The notes beneath the pieces are model-generated. The model was not told the DNA's origin. It searched no databases and saw nothing but the letters and a program-made list of their open reading frames with translations. From the NCBI RefSeq assembly GCF_963677875.1, contig NZ_OY782565.1:62001-126000 (forward strand): 64,000 nucleotides of DNA, given 5' to 3'. Positions 59,185 through 64,000 of the stretch are shown here, piece after piece; within the stretch, counting starts at the first letter, position 1; each line of letters begins with the position of its first letter. This DNA is from Thiomicrorhabdus sp. Lineage in GTDB: Bacteria > Pseudomonadota > Gammaproteobacteria > Thiomicrospirales > Thiomicrospiraceae. Position numbers and translations under genes: made by a program.

Positions 59185-60455
59185 AGGGCATTTTCCATTT
59201 GCTCAAGCAAGTCTTCCAGGGAAATAGCATCTTGCAGCAAAGCGTCGTGCCACACTTTTACCAGCGCATCCTCTTCTGCAGAAACTTTCGCCTGCTGCCA
59301 AAGATCTTCGATGAAATGCGCCAGCGCACGTTTTTCCATACGCAGCAGCGCATTTTTCGTCTCTTGCTCCAGATCATCAAAATGCGACGCTGCGCCAAAA
59401 TCACCAAGTAAGAGATGCGTCTGCTCATTAAACAAAACATTATGCGCATAAAAATCACCATGCATCAGACCCTGGTCATGCAGATGCATTAACGCCGAAG
59501 TCGCTTGACGCAATATTTTCAATAACTGGTGAGCATCCAAAGAGAACCCATCTTCAAAACAGTCTCGGGTGCAGGTGTCAAAATCAGGAGGCAACCCGAG
59601 ATTTACATACTGCTCCGGGATCAACTGCATTACCAGCCCCGGAGATTCCGTTTCAAGCCGGGCTTCGACCGTTACCAGATTCGGGTGTTTCCCTGCCGTC
59701 AGACAGGCACGCATTTCATCTTGAGGATAGCCGTCACTGGTAACGCCGCCTTTAAAAAGTTTGATCGCTTTCGGCTGTCCGGAGGCTTTCTCCTCCGCCA
59801 AATGAATTCTCCCGGAGGCCCCTTGCCCCAGTAACTCACGCAGCTGATAATCGGCGAGCCTTGCCTGAATCAGAGAAGAGTCCTCCCTGACCGTCCGATT
59901 AAAAGGGTTACCGGAGAAAGCACACCAAGAGAGACGGGGAATGCGGGTAATGACTTGCGGAAACTCGGTCAGATTGTTCGCGGAAATCCGCAGCAGCTGA
60001 AGGTTACGGCAATTTTGCAACGTTTCCGGTAACTCGCGTAAACGATTACCGGCCAACATCAATTTCTGCATACGGGGAAGACGGTCGAAACAATCGGGAA
60101 GCTGTTCGATTTGATTGTCGGTCAGAATCAGCCAGCGTAGCTTCGGCGGCAAAGCATTGGCAGAGACCTCGCGGATACGGTTGGCTTTGAAGCCAATCAT
60201 TTCCAAATCGGGACAAAGACCCAGAACCTCCGGCAGGTGTTCGAACTCGTTATCGGACAAAAAAACGATTTTCAACTTGCGGAACAGGACGAAATCTTCG
60301 GGCAGGTCACTCAGACGATTAGCGGACAAATCGAGAATTTCCAATGTATCCGCCAGCTCATACAGCGCTTGCGGAAGCTCGGTTAAATTCGCGGAAATTT
60401 TGATGTGCTTCGCCCCTTTCAACTCTCCGGAATGCAATTTATGTAAGGTTTCCAC
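59175..60455 (-). CDS. Leucine-rich-repeat protein fused to a Ser/Thr kinase-like domain
   Basis: A 426-residue cytosolic protein with no signal peptide. Residues about 15-185 form roughly seven leucine-rich repeats (LEILDLSANRLSDLPE, LRWLILTDNQIEQLPD, MQKLMLAGNRLRELPE). Residues about 205-400 form a protein-kinase fold: LLGQGASG glycine loop, AIKLFKGG with the ATP lysine, and HGDFYAHNVL, where HGD replaces the usual HRD while D and N are kept. GDFGAAS is the DFG magnesium loop. It is probably active on unknown substrates. It overlaps the NUDIX gene downstream. Confidence 0.88.
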   Translation of the reverse strand: METLHKLHSGELKGAKHIKISANLTELPQALYELADTLEILDLSANRLSDLPEDFVLFRKLKIVFLSDNEFEHLPEVLGLCPDLEMIGFKANRIREVSANALPPKLRWLILTDNQIEQLPDCFDRLPRMQKLMLAGNRLRELPETLQNCRNLQLLRISANNLTEFPQVITRIPRLSWCAFSGNPFNRTVREDSSLIQARLADYQLRELLGQGASGRIHLAEEKASGQPKAIKLFKGGVTSDGYPQDEMRACLTAGKHPNLVTVEARLETESPGLVMQLIPEQYVNLGLPPDFDTCTRDCFEDGFSLDAHQLLKILRQATSALMHLHDQGLMHGDFYAHNVLFNEQTHLLLGDFGAASHFDDLEQETKNALLRMEKRALAHFIEDLWQQAKVSAEEDALVKVWHDALLQDAISLEDLLEQMENALWD

Positions 60456-60598
60456 TTTCCTCTCCCTGCGCCTGAAACCATCATAGCTTATTCACTTTTC
60501 CATCGATTGCAAATTTGAAAATCCGTCGCGTCACCTTTCGCAGAGCGATTTTTTTTCAAACCGCAGCCAACTCGAACGACGACCAGAAAGCGAAAAAA

Positions 60599-60627
60599 TT
60601 GACAAGGCTCACCTTTATGCTTTAAAA
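60599..60627 (+). promoter_or_regulatory. Putative promoter of hemG
   Basis: A perfect TTGACA at 60599-60604 is followed after 17 bases by TTAAAA at 60622-60627. It lies about 75 bases before the hemG start in a 249-base divergent gap. Confidence 0.5.
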
Positions 60628-60704
60628 ACCGTCAAAGCACTTGCCACAACCCACGACAAGCCGCAAAGTAGAGATCATTATTCCGCATTCAGGAGGAGAA
60701 CTCT

Positions 60705-61232
60705 GTGGCAAATATCCTCATCGCTTATTCAACCGTTGATGGTCATACTCGAAAAATCTGTGAACGTTTACAGGAAGTTTTAGAAAGCCAGCAGCAAACC
60801 GTCAGCATTTTTCCAATCGAGAAAGACATCAACCGGGAGATCGCTTCTTTTGACAAAATCATTATCGGTTCAAGCATTCGTTACGGAAATTACCGCCCGG
60901 AACTGTTCGAATTCATTTCGAAGAATCTGAGCGTTCTGAACAACAAACCAAGCGCGTTTTTCTCGGTCAATATGGTGGCCAGAAAACCGCAGAAAGCCCA
61001 GCCGGAAACCAACCCGTATCTGCAGAAGTTTCTCAAAAAAAGTCCGTGGCAACCAAAAACGCTGGCGGTGTTCGCCGGACAGATCGATTATCCGAAATAC
61101 GGTTTCTTTGATCGGGTGATGATCCAGTTCATTATGAAAATAACCAAAGGTCCGACCGACCGTCACGCCTCGTTTGAATTCACCGACTGGACACGTGTCG
61201 AAGCGTTTGCCGAAACAATTTCGCAGATGTAA
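60705..61232 (+). CDS. hemG: Menaquinone-dependent protoporphyrinogen IX oxidase
   Basis: A 175-residue flavodoxin-like enzyme that oxidises protoporphyrinogen in heme synthesis. The start is GTG at 60705 with a strong AGGAGGAG six bases upstream. FMN-binding signatures are IAYSTVDGHTRKI and IIGSSIRYGNYRPEL. AFFSVNMVARKPQKA contains the long loop that separates HemG from plain flavodoxins, and FTDWTRVEAFA ends the protein as in E. coli HemG. It stands alone. Confidence 0.93.
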   Translation: MANILIAYSTVDGHTRKICERLQEVLESQQQTVSIFPIEKDINREIASFDKIIIGSSIRYGNYRPELFEFISKNLSVLNNKPSAFFSVNMVARKPQKAQPETNPYLQKFLKKSPWQPKTLAVFAGQIDYPKYGFFDRVMIQFIMKITKGPTDRHASFEFTDWTRVEAFAETISQM

Positions 61233-61298
61233 TCACGCGTGAAGAGAACGTAATTCTTGCCGGTTGCAGCGCAGTCTGAACATCCATCTTCGGCACGC

Positions 61299-61347
61299 TT
61301 CAGGTGTCGGTGAAAAACTGAAGATTTCACCTGAAAGATTACACCTG
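61299..61347. repeat. Overlapping inverted repeats between hemG and the AraC gene
   Basis: Three pairings share bases. TTCAGGTG (61299-61306) matches CACCTGAA (61328-61335). CAGGTGT (61301-61307) matches ACACCTG (61341-61347). GGTGAAA (61309-61315) matches TTTCACC (61325-61331). They lie between convergent 3' ends and may form a terminator-like structure; no T tract is present. Confidence 0.4.
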
Positions 61348-61351
61348 CAAA

Positions 61352-62257
61352 CTACAGAAACACCGCAACAGAATGCGCCGAATAGTGTTTCGCATCATCC
61401 CTCGGATTAACACCAAAATAATCGGAATAATCCCGGCTGAACTGCGAAGCGCTCTGGTAGCCCACTTTGAACGAAGCCGATGAAACATTCATTTTATTCA
61501 ACAACATGAATTTCCGGGCGCTTTGCAGGCGTTGTATTTTGATGTATTTCAACGGACTGACCCGAGTCATGTTTTTAAAATGCTTGTGAAACGTCGATGT
61601 CCCCATATTGGCGCGCCGGGCAAGTTCTTCAACATTCAAATCTTCAAACAGATGATCGTTGATATAAGCGATGGTTTTGGAAATTCGATAGGCGTTACCT
61701 TCGCTGTAAGCATACTGAAGCAAGGCATCATTGCGGTTGGAGGCCAGCAGACGATAAAGAATTTCATTCAAATAGAGGTTTTCCAAAACCGGGATATCAT
61801 CCGGTTTCTGCCGAAGCCGTGTCAAACGAACCACCGCTTCCAAAAGCTCTTCGGTAATGTGATTTGAATCCATCGCCAGATCGGTACGGCTGTTCTGCCC
61901 GATCTGCAAAGCGTATTCCTGCACCGCTTCCAAAATTTTAGACACCGGAAACACAATTTGCAGTGATAAGAACGGTGCCTCAGGCGAGGCTTGGAGAATT
62001 TGCCCGGTTACCGGTAGAAAAGAGGTCGATAACAGATATTTTTGCGGACTGTATTCAAAGTCGCGTTGCTCAAGACGAACCGCTTTCACGCCCTGAATAA
62101 TGACAAACAACGCCGGTTCATATACGCTATGAAGCGGCCTGGTCACGCTGGAAGATTTAAACACCCTGACGGACGGCACTGCCGTCTGATTCAGACCTTC
62201 GCTTAAGGCATCATCCGAAACCAGCCCCTTCAATTGTGCTAACAAATCTGCAGTCAT
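61352..62257 (-). CDS. AraC family transcriptional regulator
   Basis: A 301-residue regulator of the AraC_N type. The N-terminal cupin-like domain (about 20-175) contains SLQIVFPVSKIL and is preceded by YEPALFVIIQGVKAVRL. Two helix-turn-helix units end the protein (NVEELARRANMGTSTFHKHF and SSASFKVGYQSASQFSRDYS). The ATG at 62257 is preferred over a TTG two codons upstream. The SDR gene is 18 bases upstream on the same strand, so both are probably one transcript and the regulator likely controls it. Confidence 0.9.
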   Translation of the reverse strand: MTADLLAQLKGLVSDDALSEGLNQTAVPSVRVFKSSSVTRPLHSVYEPALFVIIQGVKAVRLEQRDFEYSPQKYLLSTSFLPVTGQILQASPEAPFLSLQIVFPVSKILEAVQEYALQIGQNSRTDLAMDSNHITEELLEAVVRLTRLRQKPDDIPVLENLYLNEILYRLLASNRNDALLQYAYSEGNAYRISKTIAYINDHLFEDLNVEELARRANMGTSTFHKHFKNMTRVSPLKYIKIQRLQSARKFMLLNKMNVSSASFKVGYQSASQFSRDYSDYFGVNPRDDAKHYSAHSVAVFL

Positions 62258-62275
62258 AACCAAATCATAAACACT

Positions 62276-63028
62276 TTACAGAAACATACCGCCGGACAGT
62301 TCGATTCTCTGCCCGTTCAGCCATTTGCATTCATCGGAAACCAGATTCGCCAATGCCGCACCAATATCATCTGCCTTTCCGGCTCTGCCCAATGCGGTTT
62401 TCGAGGCAATCAACGCATTTGCATCCTGGTTATCTCTAACCAGACCGCCGCCGAAATCCGTCTCGATTGCACCGGGAGCAATCGTATTTACCGTAATTTG
62501 ACGACTGCCCAACTCTGCCGCCAGATAACGTGTCATCACTTCCACCGCTCCCTTCATCATGGCATAAGCACCAAAACCCGGCAAAGAAAAACGGGCCAAC
62601 CCGGAAGAAATATTAATAATGCTTCCGCCGTCCTTCAGGCTTGCCAGCAACTTCTGAGTCAGAAAAAAAGGCGTTTTAACGTGGATGTTCATCAACTCAT
62701 CAAACTGAGCTTCCGTCGTGTCCGCCATGGAGGCATGGATTCCAATACCTGCATTGTTGACCAATAAATCCAATTGCTCCGTTTGCCAACCTGTTTGCAA
62801 ACTTGCGGAAACTTTTTCTGCGAAGGCATCCAGAGAGGCCGGGTCTGAAGCATCCAGCTGCAACGCAGTCGCCTGCCGGCCAAGCGCTTCAATTTCCTTA
62901 ACCGTCTCGAGAGCCTGGGCTTCGGACTGTTTATAAGTCACAATCAGATGATACCCTTTCTGCGCAAGATGCACAGCCATATTCTTGCCAAGACCTCTAC
63001 TTCCGCCGGTCACCAGTGCCACTTTCAT
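62276..63028 (-). CDS. Short-chain dehydrogenase/reductase
   Basis: A 250-residue classical SDR. The ATG at 63028 has AAAGGAG upstream and gives the normal beginning MKVALVTGGSRGLGKNMAV with the TGxxxGxG cofactor motif. NNAGIG follows, then the catalytic serine in INISSGLARF and the YxxxK pair in GAYAMMKGAVEVM. The final motif is WLNGQRIELSGGMFL. NADPH preference is plausible but not proven, and the substrate is unknown. It is co-transcribed with the AraC gene. Confidence 0.92.
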   Translation of the reverse strand: MKVALVTGGSRGLGKNMAVHLAQKGYHLIVTYKQSEAQALETVKEIEALGRQATALQLDASDPASLDAFAEKVSASLQTGWQTEQLDLLVNNAGIGIHASMADTTEAQFDELMNIHVKTPFFLTQKLLASLKDGGSIINISSGLARFSLPGFGAYAMMKGAVEVMTRYLAAELGSRQITVNTIAPGAIETDFGGGLVRDNQDANALIASKTALGRAGKADDIGAALANLVSDECKWLNGQRIELSGGMFL

Positions 63029-63030
63029 AT

Positions 63031-63199
63031 CTTGAACTCCTTTGAAAATTTCGAAAGACTTGATGAAACCACATTCCATCTGCCTGAAGAAAATGCTAAA
63101 AGAAGCTGAAAGAGAATCCTATAGCAATCATCCGCAATACTTGCCGGATTCTCTACCAATGAGAGATTCGGTAATGAATCTTGAGTTCAAGAGTTCAAG
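63031..63199. promoter_or_regulatory. Three AGTTCAAG motifs in the SDR/acyl-CoA dehydrogenase divergent region
   Basis: AGTTCAAG occurs twice in direct tandem at 63184-63191 and 63192-63199. It occurs once inverted (CTTGAACT) at 63031-63038, beside the SDR ribosome site. The tandem pair lies about 16 bases before GATAAT at 63216-63221, where an activator would act on the rightward promoter. The AraC-type regulator encoded next door is the natural candidate protein. Confidence 0.4.
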
Positions 63200-63298
63200 A
63201 CTTCACGACACAACGGATAATCCGGTCTCGGGAGGAAAACGCGAAGGCGCTGTGGTAAAGTGCCTGCATCTTAAGCCAGTCCGCAAACAGAGCATGCC

Positions 63299-64000
63299 AT
63301 GACCATTCCATCCACCCAACACCCGCTGATCGAGAAAGTCAGAAACCTTCTTCCGCTGATCGAACAGACCTCTTCCGAAGCCGAACGTTTGGGTCACTTA
63401 CCAGACCGGGTATTAAATGCCTTGTTTGAATTACGCCTGTTTCGCCTGTTTATTCCAGCGGAATACAATGGTGAACCGACAGATTTGCCGACTGCTCTGC
63501 GAATATTCGAATTAATTGCCTCAGCAGACGGGGCAACCGGTTGGCTGGTGATGATCGGCGCCGGTGGTGGATTGTTCTCCGGATTTATCGAAGAGCGGGC
63601 GGCGCGTGGGATATTTGCACCGGAAAGAGCAGTGATTGCCGGTTCCGGATCGCCGTCCGGATTGGCAATAACGAAGAAAAACGGTTTTGAAGTATCCGGG
63701 CGTTGGGCCTATGCCAGCGGTGCCCATCACGCGACCTGGTTTACCGCTAACTGCAAAATCGACGGCAACGATGAGCAAATTATTTCGATTGCGATGCCTG
63801 CTGAACAAGTCGAAATTCACGATACCTGGCATGTATTCGGTATGCAGGCCACCGGCAGCCATGATTTCACTGCCGAGCCGGTTTTCGTTCCTGAAAACTG
63901 TACCTTCTCTCTTGCCGATAAGCCGCTTTTGAAAGATCCGATTTTCCATTGTCCGCTGGAAACACTCGCCAGCTTGACCTTTGCCAGTGTCGCCGTCGGC
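63299..64000 (+). CDS. Acyl-CoA dehydrogenase-like flavoprotein, 3' end outside window
   Basis: The frame is open from ATG at 63299 to the end of the window (234 codons), so the gene is cut. The protein resembles the acyl-CoA dehydrogenase/flavin monooxygenase (HsaA-like) group. Signs are an N-terminal helical part, ASADGATGWLVMIGAGGG, the beta-domain start SGRWAYASGAHHATWF, and DTWHVFGMQATGSHDF, which contains the flavin-contact TGS. It is divergent from the SDR-AraC pair. No good ribosome site precedes the ATG, so the start is tentative. Confidence 0.8.
   Translation, partial: MTIPSTQHPLIEKVRNLLPLIEQTSSEAERLGHLPDRVLNALFELRLFRLFIPAEYNGEPTDLPTALRIFELIASADGATGWLVMIGAGGGLFSGFIEERAARGIFAPERAVIAGSGSPSGLAITKKNGFEVSGRWAYASGAHHATWFTANCKIDGNDEQIISIAMPAEQVEIHDTWHVFGMQATGSHDFTAEPVFVPENCTFSLADKPLLKDPIFHCPLETLASLTFASVAVG

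Noticed and set aside
63042-63302. An 86-codon frame ending at the acyl-CoA dehydrogenase-like start
   Set aside because: No ribosome site, no recognisable motif, and it covers the presumed divergent promoter region. The ATGA overlap at its end looks accidental.
1-64000. CRISPR arrays, tRNA or rRNA genes, insertion sequences
   Set aside because: I saw no regularly spaced repeats, no tRNA-like T-loop in a non-coding context, and no transposase motifs; a dedicated search could still find short remnants.

Overview
The window reads as chromosomal DNA of a free-living gammaproteobacterium of moderate GC. Evidence is the def-fmt-rsmB-DUF4390-ntrY-ntrX-trkA-trkH block, argS next to an FtsN-like SPOR gene, hemG, ubiK, ttcA, lpxL and a cobalamin-dependent metH. 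Overall gene style suggests a sulfur-oxidiser-like lineage near Thiomicrospira/Hydrogenovibrio, but that placement is inference and no marker here proves it. I see no rRNA, tRNA, CRISPR array, prophage or intact insertion sequence.

Layout. 1-1044: 3' part of an iron-dependent alcohol dehydrogenase. 1218-10472: a biofilm-adhesin secretion and control cluster (OmpA-like protein, LapG protease, LapD c-di-GMP receptor, LapB/LapC/LapE type I secretion parts, and a LuxR-type regulator), without an adhesin gene in view; lapB carries an in-frame stop. 10541-11233: a TauE/SafE-like membrane protein on the other strand. 11465-18420: a probable operon of a small PstS-like periplasmic protein, a beta-barrel porin, a 1383-residue hybrid histidine kinase and an HD-GYP response regulator. 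18446-26851: housekeeping genes on the minus strand (comM, ubiK, SPOR protein, argS, topA, dprA). 26901-38793: a long plus-strand series (def, fmt, rsmB, DUF4390, ntrY, ntrX, trkA, trkH, methyltransferase, slipin, nfeD), mostly tightly spaced or overlapping. 38805-40546: lpxL and ttcA. 40620-45843: a DUF3616 protein and a potFABC-like polyamine uptake operon whose potA is frameshifted in a C6 run. 45863-48867: TSUP transporter, trmA and an outer-membrane protein. 49020-53771: metH, a methyltransferase, then a decayed second copy of the metH 3' end. 54004-60455: mostly minus-strand accessory genes (RcnB-like, VF530, YaeQ, a TlpA fusion, malic enzyme, NUDIX, LRR-kinase). 60705-64000: hemG, an AraC regulator with an SDR, and the start of an acyl-CoA dehydrogenase-like gene.

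The most notable observations are the stop codon inside lapB, the frameshift in potA, the metH tail remnant beyond a methyltransferase gene, a terminator hairpin lying over the first codons of lapG, an NtrX whose AAA+ domain has lost its Walker B acids and GAFTGA loop, and the PBP-porin-kinase-HD-GYP module. The two broken transporter genes both break at low-complexity runs, so sequencing error must be excluded before a biological reading.
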